Source of the DNA: Casp-alpha2 sp036337015
Lineage (GTDB): Bacteria; Pseudomonadota; Alphaproteobacteria; Rhodospirillales; Casp-alpha2
DNA: 64,000 nucleotides
Direction of reading: 5' to 3'
Assembly (NCBI GenBank): GCA_036337015.1
Contig: JAYZEZ010000008.1
Span: 1-64,000 of the forward strand
Part shown: positions 18,210-26,913 of the stretch, in pieces
How the letters are laid out: every line of letters begins with the position of its first letter
How positions within the stretch are numbered: the stretch's first letter is position 1
The notes under the pieces: model-generated
What the model saw: only the letters and a program-made list of their open reading frames with translations
The model's database searches: none
What the model was told of the DNA's origin: nothing
Made by a program: the position numbers and the translations under genes

Positions 18210-18518
18210 TTGCAAACAAGATCAAAATTTTTCGATGATATTGCCAAAATTACTGGCGGTGCTATCTCAACACTTAGCGGTTTAAAACTAGAGATTGAGA
18301 GCTTAGTCCGTCAACAAATAGAAAAAATTTTAATAGACACTGATATGGTTTCTAGGGAGGAATTTAAGGTTGTTAAGGCAATGGCAGTAAAAGCTCGTAA
18401 CCAACAAGATGTTTTGGAAGAGCGTATTCAAAAACTTGAGCAAAACATCAAGAAAAAATCATCTAGAAAAACTAAGCTTGATAACAAAGCTTTGCCTAAA
18501 AACAAAAAGAAAAAATAA
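18210..18518 (+). CDS. ubiK: Ubiquinone biosynthesis accessory factor UbiK (BMFP family)
   Basis: Small coiled-coil protein that binds UbiJ/lipids and supports aerobic ubiquinone synthesis in E. coli. An amphipathic N-terminus (FFDDIAKITGGA, 7-18) is followed by a long heptad-rich helix containing DMVSREEF (45-52), the BMFP hallmark, then a basic Lys-rich tail. The start is a TTG at 18210: AGGAG at 18198-18202 sits exactly 7 bases before it, whereas an in-frame TTG at 18189 has no ribosome site. The protein has 102 residues. It precedes ybjN and proC on the plus strand. Confidence 0.88.
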   Translation: MQTRSKFFDDIAKITGGAISTLSGLKLEIESLVRQQIEKILIDTDMVSREEFKVVKAMAVKARNQQDVLEERIQKLEQNIKKKSSRKTKLDNKALPKNKKKK

Positions 18519-18546
18519 ATTTTTCATAAGTCATCTTCATAATACC

Positions 18547-18555
18547 TTATCCACA
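18547..18555 (+). other. Consensus DnaA box
   Basis: TTATCCACA, an exact DnaA-box consensus, in the ubiK-ybjN gap. A single box can occur by chance in AT-rich DNA or mark DnaA-dependent regulation. Confidence 0.4.
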
Positions 18556-18592
18556 AAAAAATTAGTTAATTAGTGTTCAAGCCCTTGCCTAC

Positions 18593-18610
18593 TTGCACTA
18601 CTTAGTGCAA
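18593..18610. promoter_or_regulatory. Perfect palindrome upstream of ybjN (candidate operator)
   Basis: TTGCACTA and TAGTGCAA, 8-base arms separated by CT, form an 18-base dyad typical of a dimeric regulator site. It lies about 120 bases before the ybjN start. Confidence 0.5.
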
Positions 18611-18618
18611 TCTATAAA

Positions 18619-18675
18619 TTGTGTAGATCGATGCAAAATACACAATATGTAGTGGATATTACTATATATTGTGTA
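18619..18675. repeat. Three TTGTGTA elements in alternating orientation upstream of ybjN
   Basis: TTGTGTA occurs at 18619-18625, as its complement TACACAA at 18639-18645, and again at 18669-18675. The second and third extend to a perfect 10-base inverted repeat (TACACAATAT at 18639-18648, ATATTGTGTA at 18666-18675) around a 17-base loop. This looks like a multi-site operator rather than a terminator, since no T-run follows. Confidence 0.55.
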
Positions 18676-18731
18676 TATCAGTTTTACCTTGAGTTCTATT
18701 TGTAAATAGGCACTACGATAGGGGCACGGGC

Positions 18732-19235
18732 ATGAATACTCCTAACATTCAACACGAAACCATTAATCTTAACCCTCTAGATACTGTTGAGCAGTTAGTT
18801 GAATGTAATGATTGGGCATTCGACAGAAGCGGGGATGATGAAATAGCATTCCAAGTTCCAGGAACTTGGTGTAAATATAGCCTATTTTTTGCTTGGAATG
18901 GCAATGTTAGTGCTGTTCATTTTAGCTGTGCTTTTGATATGAGGGTTCCAGATGAACGATGGCCATTAGTTCACGAGTTGCTGGCTATAGTAAACGAGAA
19001 AATGTGGATGGGCCATTTTGGTGTTTGGACTGATGAAGGACTTCCAATGTACCGTCATGCTATGCCTATGCGTGGCACCCAAGGTCCAACCATGGCACAA
19101 ATTGAAGACCTTATTGATGTAGCCATTTTAGAATGCGATCGATTTTATCCCACCTTTCAACATGTAGTATGGGGCGGTAATACGCCTACAGAAGCCATTG
19201 CTGCCGCAATGATTGAAACAATGGGCGAAGCATAA
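18732..19235 (+). CDS. YbjN domain-containing protein
   Basis: YbjN proteins resemble type III secretion chaperones in fold; E. coli YbjN affects stress and motility, but no biochemical activity is settled. The 167-residue sequence has the alphaproteobacterial form: an N-terminal NPLDTVEQLVECNDWAFDR block, a WCKYSLFFAWN strand, and a C-terminal helix with ILECDRFYPTFQHVVWGG. Its stop lies 13 bases before the proC start, and that order (ubiK, ybjN, proC) is conserved in the class. The upstream palindromes suggest dedicated regulation. Confidence 0.87.
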   Translation: MNTPNIQHETINLNPLDTVEQLVECNDWAFDRSGDDEIAFQVPGTWCKYSLFFAWNGNVSAVHFSCAFDMRVPDERWPLVHELLAIVNEKMWMGHFGVWTDEGLPMYRHAMPMRGTQGPTMAQIEDLIDVAILECDRFYPTFQHVVWGGNTPTEAIAAAMIETMGEA

Positions 19236-19248
19236 AGGAAATTCGTAG

Positions 19249-20064
19249 TTGTCATATTCATTAATCCTTGCGGGTTGTGGTAAAATGGGGTCTGCCCTTC
19301 TTAGTGGTTGGCTTGATCGTGGAATAAAATCGTCAGATATAACTGTTATTGAACCTTTTAAAAAAACAGCTTCTAAAATTACTAAGAATTTTAATGTAAC
19401 TGTTGTTTCTAACCCTTCCCATATTCCAGAAAACAAAAATGCAAGGGTAATTGTTTTTGCAATAAAACCACAATCAATGGACGAAAGTATCGTTGAATAT
19501 GCAAATTTTGTAGATAAAAAAACAGTCTTTCTGTCCATTGCAGCTGGTAAAACTACTGATTATTTTCAAAGTAATCTAAGTATTCGTGCTGCTATTGTTA
19601 GAGCAATGCCTAATACTCCCGCAGCCGTTGGCCGTGGAATTACAGTAACTTTTGCGAATGCTAACACCACGAATGCTCAGATTAAAAAATGCAATGAACT
19701 ACTAAAGGCAGTTGGTACAGTTGTGCAAATTGAGAATGAGGAATTAATGGATGCTATTACCGCTTTGTCTGGTAGTGGTCCTGCCTATGTCTTCGCTCTC
19801 ACCGAATGTATGGCTAATGCAGGAGTTAGAGCCGGGTTGCCAATAGAATTAGCAAATCGATTGGCACGCGAAACCGTTGCTGGTGCTGGTGAGCTCCTTT
19901 ACCGGACCTCAGAAAGCGCATGTGAACTGCGAAAAAACGTTACTAGTCCAGGTGGAACAACTGCCGCTGCTCTGGAGATCTTGTTGGCCAAAGGAAATTT
20001 AAAAGAATTAATGGTACGTGCAATTTCATCCGCTACTAAACGATCTCAAGAGTTGGCAAAATAA
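19249..20064 (+). CDS. proC: Pyrroline-5-carboxylate reductase
   Basis: Last step of proline synthesis: reduces pyrroline-5-carboxylate with NAD(P)H. The N-terminal Rossmann motif is AGCGKMGSALLSGW; the C-terminal dimer domain carries ALSGSGPAYVFALTECMANAG and the P5C-site block TSPGGTTAAALE. The start is a TTG at 19249 with AAAGGAAA about 8 bases upstream; no ATG gives a complete fold. It is 271 residues. proB and proA are about 22 kb away in the obgE operon, so the pathway is split. Confidence 0.95.
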   Translation: MSYSLILAGCGKMGSALLSGWLDRGIKSSDITVIEPFKKTASKITKNFNVTVVSNPSHIPENKNARVIVFAIKPQSMDESIVEYANFVDKKTVFLSIAAGKTTDYFQSNLSIRAAIVRAMPNTPAAVGRGITVTFANANTTNAQIKKCNELLKAVGTVVQIENEELMDAITALSGSGPAYVFALTECMANAGVRAGLPIELANRLARETVAGAGELLYRTSESACELRKNVTSPGGTTAAALEILLAKGNLKELMVRAISSATKRSQELAK

Positions 20065-20144
20065 ATATTGCAACGGCGATTGCCAACTAACAACAAAATC
20101 GGCAAAATTATAGTGTGTTCCGCTAGTTGAAAAAATGAGCCCAT

Positions 20145-20753
20145 ATGAAAAACAAAGTTAAAAATAGTAATCGTTCTAAAAAAAATAAAACGGATGATTT
20201 TGATCATGTAATCGACGCTGCATTTAAGCTTGTTGACGAAAGAGGTTGGAAAAAACTTTTGCTAAAAGATATTGCAGAAGAAACGAACCTAAGTCTATCG
20301 GAGTTATGCAAAATAGTTTCGTCCAAATCAGCAATACTAATAGAATTTCAAAACCGCACTGATGACCACGTAATAGATTCGGTATCTTTAGAAGGATCAT
20401 CATACAGAGATCGCTTGTTTGAAGTTTTGATGTGTCGATTTGATATTTTTCAACCCTATCGTAATCCCATTAAAAAAATTATAACCGAATTTGGATGTAA
20501 CCCACTAGCCGCACTCTTACATGGCCCCCAACTTTTTAAGTCTATGGCATTGATGCTTGAAACTGCAGGGATTAATTCAAGTGGTATTAAAGGAATCTTA
20601 CGCGTTAAAGGCTTGACCTTTATTTATATTCATACGCTTAGCATCTGGTTAAATGATAACAGTCCAGATTTATCAGAAACAATGGCTTCGCTAGACCGTA
20701 ATTTGACTAACGCCGAAAGATTGATTGTGCGTTTAGGACCATCAAAGAAGTAA
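20145..20753 (+). CDS. TetR-like regulator
   Basis: 202 residues with a TetR-type N-terminal helix-turn-helix at about 18-66 (VIDAAFKLVDERGW...LKDIAEETNLSLSELCKIV), preceded by a basic tail. The C-terminal ligand domain contains RDRLFEVLMCRFDIFQPYR, a pattern also met in COQ9-like TetR-fold proteins. Given the upstream ubiK, a ubiquinone-related role is conceivable but unproven. It lies 80 bases after proC on the same strand; a decayed csaA gene follows immediately. Confidence 0.75.
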   Translation: MKNKVKNSNRSKKNKTDDFDHVIDAAFKLVDERGWKKLLLKDIAEETNLSLSELCKIVSSKSAILIEFQNRTDDHVIDSVSLEGSSYRDRLFEVLMCRFDIFQPYRNPIKKIITEFGCNPLAALLHGPQLFKSMALMLETAGINSSGIKGILRVKGLTFIYIHTLSIWLNDNSPDLSETMASLDRNLTNAERLIVRLGPSKK

Positions 20754-20754
20754 A

Positions 20755-20980
20755 ATCTTGAGAGAGTTAAAGCTAGAAAAAGCACCTTATGCAAATCACT
20801 CAGAAATATGGACAAAACAGCCTAATTGGAAGACGGGTAGCTGCTGTTATAAATCTACCAACCCGACAAATAGGTAAATTTATGTCAGAAGTTTTGATAC
20901 TCGCTTTCCCTAGTAATAATTCAGAGGTTATACTTATTAAACCCGATATACCTGTACCAAATGGAGGAAAACTATCCTGA
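20755..20980 (+). pseudogene. Remnant of a CsaA-like tRNA-binding protein (5' half lost)
   Basis: An open frame from 20789 encodes 63 residues matching the C-terminal half of the roughly 110-residue CsaA/tRNA-binding OB-fold proteins: QIT, then IGRRVAAVINLPTRQIGKFMSEV, and a VPNGGKL end. The N-terminal half that normally precedes QIT is missing. Only about 35 bases separate this from the TetR stop, and the frame has a TAG at 20774-20776. The bases just upstream still encode ERVKARK in another frame, resembling the EARKPAYKL region, so a deletion plus frameshift is likely. No good ribosome site is seen. Confidence 0.65.
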
Positions 20981-20993
20981 CTTTGCACAAACT

Positions 20994-22307
20994 CTATAAA
21001 GGAACCTTTAGACGAACACGTAAACCACCGTTTGGAGAATCCTCTAAGGATATATCACCACCATGAACGCGCAAAATATCGCTGGCAATTGTCATTCCGA
21101 GCCCAACCCCTCCGGTTCCAATGTTCCTAGATCCTTCAATACGGTAAAAAGGTTTAAAAACGTCCTCATGTAATTCTTTAGGAATACCCGGACCATCGTC
21201 ATCAATTATTACCTCTATAAAATCACCACGTTTCCCAGAACGTACTAATACATGTTCCCCATACCTGATTGCATTATCAATTAAATTTGTTAAACAGCGC
21301 CTAAATGCAGTTGGTTTAAGTGTTACTTCCAACTTACCTTCCGTATGCAAGTCAACGATACCACCCTTCCTTCTCGCTTGTGATGCCACCTCATCCAATA
21401 ATTTAGAAAGATCTGAACGAACGGGTTTTTCTGTACCTTCGCCTCTTGCAAAGTCCAGATAGCCATCCAGCATATGTTCCATTTCTGTGATATCAGCTTT
21501 AAGATCTTCGGTCTTACTATTTTCACCTAACATTTCTAATTGTAATTTCATCCTTGTCAGCGGAGTTCTAAGGTCATGCGAAACACCAGCTAGCATATCA
21601 GTTCGCTGACTAATATGCCTGCCTATACGTTCACGCATAGCCAGGAAAGCTGAAGATGCTTGACGAACCTCAGTTGCACCTTCAGACTTGAAAGTAGCTA
21701 TATCCCGACCTTTACCAAAATTGTCCGCAGCGATTGCCAAACGTCTAATTGGCTTAACCTGATTACGCATGAAGAAAGTAGCAACAACAAAAAGAATTAA
21801 TGACGTACCAACCATCCATATTACAAATACATAAGCCGTAGAACTGAACATTCGCTTTCGAGTAGTAGTAACGTGCAATACTCCAGATGCTAGTTGAACA
21901 TCTATAAGAATAAGACGACCATCTTCAGTTGAATTTAACTGAAAGGGTTTAGATACATGTGAGCTCATAGCAAGTGAAAGCATTCGTTCAGCCAAACCAC
22001 GAGGCTTAAAATGAACATTAGGCATTACAGCACGTTCCTCAAGGGAAACAACAAGTCCCATGTTAGAGGCTGCTATATTAAAAATTCTATCTCTATCATC
22101 AGCCTCAGAGACACTTCTCATTAAACTTATTACTGCAGCAATATCCCCTGCTACACCTCGAGCTAGTTTAAGCGTAACTTTATCCCAGTGAGTTTCATAA
22201 AATATCGCAGCTGATACTAATTGCAAAATAACTAAAGGTGCCACAATTATTAACAATGATCGCCCTAATAAGCTCTTTGGAAGGAATTTTTTTATACTAA
22301 GTTTCAT
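20994..22307 (-). CDS. Membrane histidine kinase (EnvZ-like)
   Basis: Sensor of a two-component system. In order: TM1 (about 17-36), a periplasmic sensor loop (37-155), TM2 (156-179), HAMP (about 180-233), the HisKA dimerisation helix with the phospho-accepting H244 (GVSHDLRTPL), an N-box NLIDNAIRYG (351-360) and a G1 box DDDGPGIP with GTGGVGLG. It is 437 residues. It starts 23 bases after the response-regulator stop, so the pair is co-transcribed. A related pair controls bc1 or envelope genes in other alphaproteobacteria; the signal here is unknown. It is convergent with the csaA remnant. Confidence 0.92.
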   Translation of the reverse strand: MKLSIKKFLPKSLLGRSLLIIVAPLVILQLVSAAIFYETHWDKVTLKLARGVAGDIAAVISLMRSVSEADDRDRIFNIAASNMGLVVSLEERAVMPNVHFKPRGLAERMLSLAMSSHVSKPFQLNSTEDGRLILIDVQLASGVLHVTTTRKRMFSSTAYVFVIWMVGTSLILFVVATFFMRNQVKPIRRLAIAADNFGKGRDIATFKSEGATEVRQASSAFLAMRERIGRHISQRTDMLAGVSHDLRTPLTRMKLQLEMLGENSKTEDLKADITEMEHMLDGYLDFARGEGTEKPVRSDLSKLLDEVASQARRKGGIVDLHTEGKLEVTLKPTAFRRCLTNLIDNAIRYGEHVLVRSGKRGDFIEVIIDDDGPGIPKELHEDVFKPFYRIEGSRNIGTGGVGLGMTIASDILRVHGGDISLEDSPNGGLRVRLKVPL

Positions 22308-22330
22308 TGGATTTAAGTTTAATTATCTCA

Positions 22331-23038
22331 TTAATCCGGACGAAGAACGTAGCCCTTACCCCGAACAGTTTGTAAATAACGAGGTGCCTTTGCCTGATTT
22401 TCTATTTTCCGCCTAAGACGTGTCACTTGAACATCAATAGCTCGACCACCTCCACTAGCCCCTGTCAATTCAATAAGCTCCTCACGACTCAAAATTTCAC
22501 CAGGATGTTTAGCCAATGCGCCTAAGAGTGAAGCCTCGACATCAGTAAGACGTACTTTTTGGCTATCACGATTAAGCTCTCTTCGATTTGGAGAAAATAC
22601 AACCTCTCCTAGGTGTACGTCTGGAGCAGGCTTTTGAATAGAAGGAATACGTCTAAGTATGCTATTCAATCGCAACAAAAGCTCCTTAGGTTCAAAGGGT
22701 TTGATTAAGTAATCATCTGCCCCGCGTTCTAAACCTTCAATACGATTTTCTGATTCACCCATAGCAGTAAGCATAAGAATCGGAATCTTACTTCTAGTAC
22801 GTAAGTCATCAGTAAATTCAAGCCCACTTTCCCCAGGCATCATCAAATCAAGTATGATAATATCAAATGAAAAAGTTGCCATCTTGAAACGAGCGTCCTC
22901 CGCATCCTTAGCGGTTACTACCAAGAACCCATGCTCACCTAAATACTTACCTAATAGTTCACGCAATCGGTTATCATCGTCGATAACAAGAACGTGTGGT
23001 GTTTCATCTTCCATTTCTAATACATCTCCACCTACCAT
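22331..23038 (-). CDS. OmpR-family response regulator
   Basis: Receiver domain (about 15-130) with acidic pocket D20-D21-D22, phosphorylation site D64 (ILDLMMPG), T91 and K113 (LIKPFEP). It is followed by a winged-helix DNA-binding domain ending RYLQTVRGKGYVLRPD. I start at the ATG at 23038 (235 residues); GTG at 23041 or ATG at 23014 are alternatives. Partner of the downstream kinase. The gene is divergent from ilvE. The pairing resembles PetR-type regulators of Rhodobacter, but that assignment is only a resemblance. Confidence 0.93.
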   Translation of the reverse strand: MVGGDVLEMEDETPHVLVIDDDNRLRELLGKYLGEHGFLVVTAKDAEDARFKMATFSFDIIILDLMMPGESGLEFTDDLRTRSKIPILMLTAMGESENRIEGLERGADDYLIKPFEPKELLLRLNSILRRIPSIQKPAPDVHLGEVVFSPNRRELNRDSQKVRLTDVEASLLGALAKHPGEILSREELIELTGASGGGRAIDVQVTRLRRKIENQAKAPRYLQTVRGKGYVLRPD

Positions 23039-23187
23039 CACTCTACAACTTTAGGGTTCATCCAACAGAATTTGTTCAGCAGTATACTTTATTTATTATA
23101 CTCTAAAAACAACACCAAAGCTCTTGACTGCAACAGTAACAGCCTTGCAGTATATTGTAATTATTTGTACTTACGAAAGAAAGCTGC

Positions 23188-24063
23188 ATGGAATCTATTC
23201 CTTTTGATGATCGAGATGGGTTAATTTGGTTTAATGGTGATTTGATTCCTTGGCGAGATGCCAAGTTGCATGTGCTTAGCCATGCCCTTCATTATGCATC
23301 GTCTGTTTTTGAGGGTGAACGCTCATATGCAGGAAAAATTTTCAAACTTACTGAACATTCCGAAAGATTAGCTTTTTCAGCTAAAACTTTAGGTTTTGAT
23401 TTACCATACTCAATTTCTGAAATTGATGCGGCTTGTATTGAAACCTGTACTGCAAATAATATTGTTGATGGATACATACGACCTGTCGCATGGCGCGGAT
23501 CCGAAATGATGGGAGTTTCTGCACAGAATACACGTATAAATTTAGCCATAGCGGCATGGGATTGGCCTTCGTATTTTTCACCTGAGTCTCGAATGAAGGG
23601 TATACGGTTAAAAACATCAGAATGGCGTAGGCCATCACCAGATACAGAACCCGTTCATGCAAAAGCAGCAGGTTTATATATGATCTGTACGCTATCAAAA
23701 CATAATGCTGAAGCTGAAGGTTTTGACGACTGCTTGATGCTAGACTGGCGTGGACAAATCGCAGAAGCTACTGGAGCCAATATATTTCTAGTTTTTGGTG
23801 ACGGAAATCTTCACACACCAATTCCAGACTGCTTTTTAAATGGAATTACCAGAAAAACTATAATTGATCTAGCAAAGTCACGCGGAATTAAAATCATTGA
23901 GCGTGCCATCATGCCAAATGAGTTAAAAGATGCTACCGAAATCTTTCTCACTGGAACGGCAGCCGAAGTCACACCAGTTGGTAGTATAGACGAATATACT
24001 TTTACAGTTGGTCAAATAACTCAGTGGATGATGGATGATTATGATAAAATCGTAGGCAAATGA
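23188..24063 (+). CDS. ilvE: Branched-chain amino acid aminotransferase
   Basis: Class IV PLP enzyme transferring the amino group between glutamate and Val, Leu or Ile. The PLP lysine is K159 (VHAKAAGLYM), the PLP-binding Glu is E193 (IAEATGANIFLV), and FEGERSY (41-47) and LTGTAAEVTPVG mark the substrate and phosphate sites. At 291 residues it is normal. It is divergent from the response regulator with a 150-base gap; convergent with the LOG gene. D-amino-acid aminotransferase or ADC lyase are alternatives within the fold but less likely. Confidence 0.9.
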   Translation: MESIPFDDRDGLIWFNGDLIPWRDAKLHVLSHALHYASSVFEGERSYAGKIFKLTEHSERLAFSAKTLGFDLPYSISEIDAACIETCTANNIVDGYIRPVAWRGSEMMGVSAQNTRINLAIAAWDWPSYFSPESRMKGIRLKTSEWRRPSPDTEPVHAKAAGLYMICTLSKHNAEAEGFDDCLMLDWRGQIAEATGANIFLVFGDGNLHTPIPDCFLNGITRKTIIDLAKSRGIKIIERAIMPNELKDATEIFLTGTAAEVTPVGSIDEYTFTVGQITQWMMDDYDKIVGK

Positions 24064-24083
24064 TAATAAAATTGTATTGCACC

Positions 24084-24908
24084 CTATAAAACTCCACCCG
24101 GTATCATCAGAGATTTTTCCTCTAACTCTTTGACTATAAATTGATAAGCATCATCCACAGTATCAATTACATTTAACAAGTCTAAATCCTCTGAACTAAT
24201 AGTGCCATAATCTACCAGAGCATTTAAATTAACAACATCATTCCAAAAACTTGAACCATACAAAATTATTGGCAATGGTTTTTGTAATTTCTCAGTCTGC
24301 AATAAAGTAAGCACCTCAAATAATTCATCCATTGTACCAAACCCACCAGGGAACAAAACTATTGCCTTTGCTAAATAAAGAAACCAGAACTTACGCATAA
24401 AAAAATAATGAAATTCAAAATTCAATTCACGAGTGATAAATGGATTATGCGATTGCTCAAACGGCAACGAAATATTTAAGCCAATATTAATGCCCTCGGC
24501 CTCCGATGCACCACGGTTCGCAGCTTCCATTATACCCGGTCCACCACCAGAGCATAAAATAAACCGTTTATCGCCACCTTCCAGTTTCTTTGACCATTTA
24601 GTTAACCGAAATGCTAATTCTCGAGCATCTTCGTAATAACTAGACATTTTCAAATTGCGTTCAGCTACTTTTATGTTGTCATTATTTGCTTTGGCTGTTT
24701 CTACATCTTTTAATGCATTTTCTTGTGATTTAGTCCGTGCTGACCCGAAAAAAACGACTGTATCACAAATATCGAGCTCTTTAAAACGCGCTTCCGGCTC
24801 TATATACTCAGATAAAATTCTGATTTCACGCGCGGAATTAGAATTCAAAAAATTTTGGTTTTTATAGGCTTTTTTAGGCCAATCATTTTTATCAATATTA
24901 TCAACCAT
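24084..24908 (-). CDS. LOG-family protein (TIGR00730 Rossmann fold)
   Basis: The family includes cytokinin-activating phosphoribohydrolases and nucleotide 5'-monophosphate nucleosidases (PpnN-like). The signature pair is GGGPGIMEAANRGA and PGGFGTMDELFE. The protein is 274 residues, longer than plant LOG by an N-terminal extension of about 75 residues. It starts 2 bases from the moaE stop and could be co-transcribed with the molybdenum cofactor genes, although no functional link is known. Confidence 0.88.
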   Translation of the reverse strand: MVDNIDKNDWPKKAYKNQNFLNSNSAREIRILSEYIEPEARFKELDICDTVVFFGSARTKSQENALKDVETAKANNDNIKVAERNLKMSSYYEDARELAFRLTKWSKKLEGGDKRFILCSGGGPGIMEAANRGASEAEGINIGLNISLPFEQSHNPFITRELNFEFHYFFMRKFWFLYLAKAIVLFPGGFGTMDELFEVLTLLQTEKLQKPLPIILYGSSFWNDVVNLNALVDYGTISSEDLDLLNVIDTVDDAYQFIVKELEEKSLMIPGGVL

Positions 24909-24910
24909 AG

Positions 24911-25369
24911 TTACATTGAGCCCTTAATCCAACGATTAGCTGCAGCTAGATCGGAACTTCTTGATTCAACCCAAAAACTACCATCTGGAGTTTCTTCACG
25001 TTTCCAGAACGGTGCCTTTGTCTTAAGCCAGTCAATTAAAAATTCTGTTGCCTCAATTGCATCATTTCTATGGGCTGAAGCTGTAGCAACTAGTACTATT
25101 TGGTCGCCTGGATTAAGCCTACCATAACGGTGAATAATTAAAGTTTTAGACAAAGACCAACGTTTAATAGCTTCTATCTCAATTTTAAGTAAGGCTTTTT
25201 CTGTCATTGCAGGGTAGTGCTCTAAAGTCATCGAATTAACGATTTTATCACCAGCAATATCTCTTACTAAACCTACAAAACAACTAACAGCACCAATATT
25301 TTGGTCGTCACTCGTCAATTCTTCAAGCTCTATACCAACATTAAAGTTTTCTGTTTGCACCCTGATCAT
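24911..25369 (-). CDS. moaE: Molybdopterin synthase catalytic subunit
   Basis: Large subunit of the heterotetramer that inserts two sulfurs into cyclic pyranopterin. Recognisable: GAVSCFVGLVRD near residue 26, TLEHYPAM, HRYGRLNPGDQIVLVATASAHR, and the active-site lysines in the segment KTKAPFWKREE. It is 152 residues, standard. It lies 4 bases downstream of moaD, its partner. Confidence 0.95.
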   Translation of the reverse strand: MIRVQTENFNVGIELEELTSDDQNIGAVSCFVGLVRDIAGDKIVNSMTLEHYPAMTEKALLKIEIEAIKRWSLSKTLIIHRYGRLNPGDQIVLVATASAHRNDAIEATEFLIDWLKTKAPFWKREETPDGSFWVESRSSDLAAANRWIKGSM

Positions 25370-25373
25370 GATT

Positions 25374-25625
25374 TTATCCTCCCGTCATTGGTGGGAAAAA
25401 AGCTATTTCATCTCCAATGGAGATGGGATGCTCAAAATCAACATATTCTTGATTAACGGCGATACGAATTATTGAAATATCAGAGAAAACTTCTGAATAA
25501 ACACCCCCACGGCTAATTTGCCATTTAATAAGGTCAGCCACAGTGGCAATGCTTTCAGGAGGACTAACGTCCTCATAAGCAATTCCTGCCTTTTCTCTGA
25601 GCCAAGCAAAATATAGCAACTTCAT
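25374..25625 (-). CDS. moaD: Molybdopterin synthase sulfur-carrier subunit
   Basis: Ubiquitin-like small subunit; its C-terminal Gly-Gly is thiocarboxylated and donates sulfur in the MoaE active site. The 83-residue protein ends in FFPPMTGG, as required. It lies between moeA (4 bases upstream) and moaE. Confidence 0.95.
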   Translation of the reverse strand: MKLLYFAWLREKAGIAYEDVSPPESIATVADLIKWQISRGGVYSEVFSDISIIRIAVNQEYVDFEHPISIGDEIAFFPPMTGG

Positions 25626-25629
25626 AACC

Positions 25630-26913
25630 TTACCTACCAGTCACTTCGTTAAAAGGAAGGAAGCGAACCATTGTACCTTTTCTTACACTATCCATATTCT
25701 CATCCAATTCTATAAGACCATCAGCCTCAACCATAGAAGTCAATATCCCCGCACCCGAAGAAACATGTTTTTCCGCTACGGGAAAACCTCCATCACTTTT
25801 TTTCAGCCTTACCCGAGCCCATTCTCGCCTACCCAGTTTTTTCTTATAATCAAAATCTGTTTCAACAAGAAAGTATTGTGCCCTAGTTTCAGTCGCTCCG
25901 GATAAAAGCAAAACAAGCTTCCTTCCAATTACCATGAATGTCACCATAGCGGCTACTGGATTCCCAGGAAGCCCAAGAAAAGCAACATTACCAACTTGCC
26001 CAAGAGCAATGGGTCGGCCTGGCTTGATAGCTAAACGCCAGAAATGAATTTTTCCTAAAGTATTTATGGCTTCTTTTACATGATCCTCCTCTCCAGATGA
26101 TACACCGCCTGAAGTAACTATCAGATCATGATCAGACGCTGCTTTAGAAAGAGCTTCAACTATTACATTTTTTTCATCTTTCAAGATTCCCAAATCACTT
26201 ACAACACAACCTAGTTCCTCAAGGAGTGCTACAATAGAGTATCGATTAGCATCAAAAATGCTGCCTGGAAGAGCCTTGTCATTAGGGTCTCGCACCTCAT
26301 CACCAGTTGAGAAAACTGCAACACGAAGTGACTTGTATACTTTTAATTTATTTTTTCCAATTGAAGCCGCCATACCAATCTCTTGAGGCCTAAGCCTTTG
26401 TCCTAGATTTATGACAGTATCCCCCATCCTAACATCCTCACCAACAATGCGCCGATTTGCTCCTAGTTTTATGCCCGGAGGAAGAACTACAATTTCATCT
26501 TTAAGTTTTTGATCAAGAAAACAGTCTTCTTCCATGAAAATAGTATCTGGATCTTCTTTTATCCCTTCAGGCATTTGGGCGCCTGTAAAAACACGTAGCG
26601 CCTCACCAGGTTTTGCAAGACGGCCTAAAGGGTGTCCCGCAGTAATTCGTCCAGTTATAGGAAGCCGTGTTTCGCTATTAGGATTAAGGTCATTAAAGAA
26701 AACTGCAAACCCATCAACTGCGCTATTATTATGAGGCGGAACGTTTATCTCAGAAATTAAAGTTTCTGCCAGAAAGCGTCCTTGGGCCAACCGCAATGGT
26801 AAAGTTTCTGCTTTTACAACATTACTCACAATCTGCTCTAAACGATTGAGAGCATCTTCCAGATTAATCAAGTTACCATGAAAAGCAAAGCAATCATCCT
26901 TAAGCTGCACCAT
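25630..26913 (-). CDS. moeA: Molybdopterin molybdotransferase
   Basis: Inserts molybdate into adenylylated molybdopterin. Domains in order: the N-terminal MoeA region with PPHNNSAVDGFAV, the MoCF-binding domain with TGDEVR and TSGGVSSGEEDHV, then a GLPGNPVAAMV motif and the C-terminal beta domain. It is 427 residues, about the usual length. Its 5' end overlaps mobB by 14 bases; moaD follows. No molybdoenzyme is encoded in the window, so the client is elsewhere. Confidence 0.96.
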   Translation of the reverse strand: MVQLKDDCFAFHGNLINLEDALNRLEQIVSNVVKAETLPLRLAQGRFLAETLISEINVPPHNNSAVDGFAVFFNDLNPNSETRLPITGRITAGHPLGRLAKPGEALRVFTGAQMPEGIKEDPDTIFMEEDCFLDQKLKDEIVVLPPGIKLGANRRIVGEDVRMGDTVINLGQRLRPQEIGMAASIGKNKLKVYKSLRVAVFSTGDEVRDPNDKALPGSIFDANRYSIVALLEELGCVVSDLGILKDEKNVIVEALSKAASDHDLIVTSGGVSSGEEDHVKEAINTLGKIHFWRLAIKPGRPIALGQVGNVAFLGLPGNPVAAMVTFMVIGRKLVLLLSGATETRAQYFLVETDFDYKKKLGRREWARVRLKKSDGGFPVAEKHVSSGAGILTSMVEADGLIELDENMDSVRKGTMVRFLPFNEVTGR

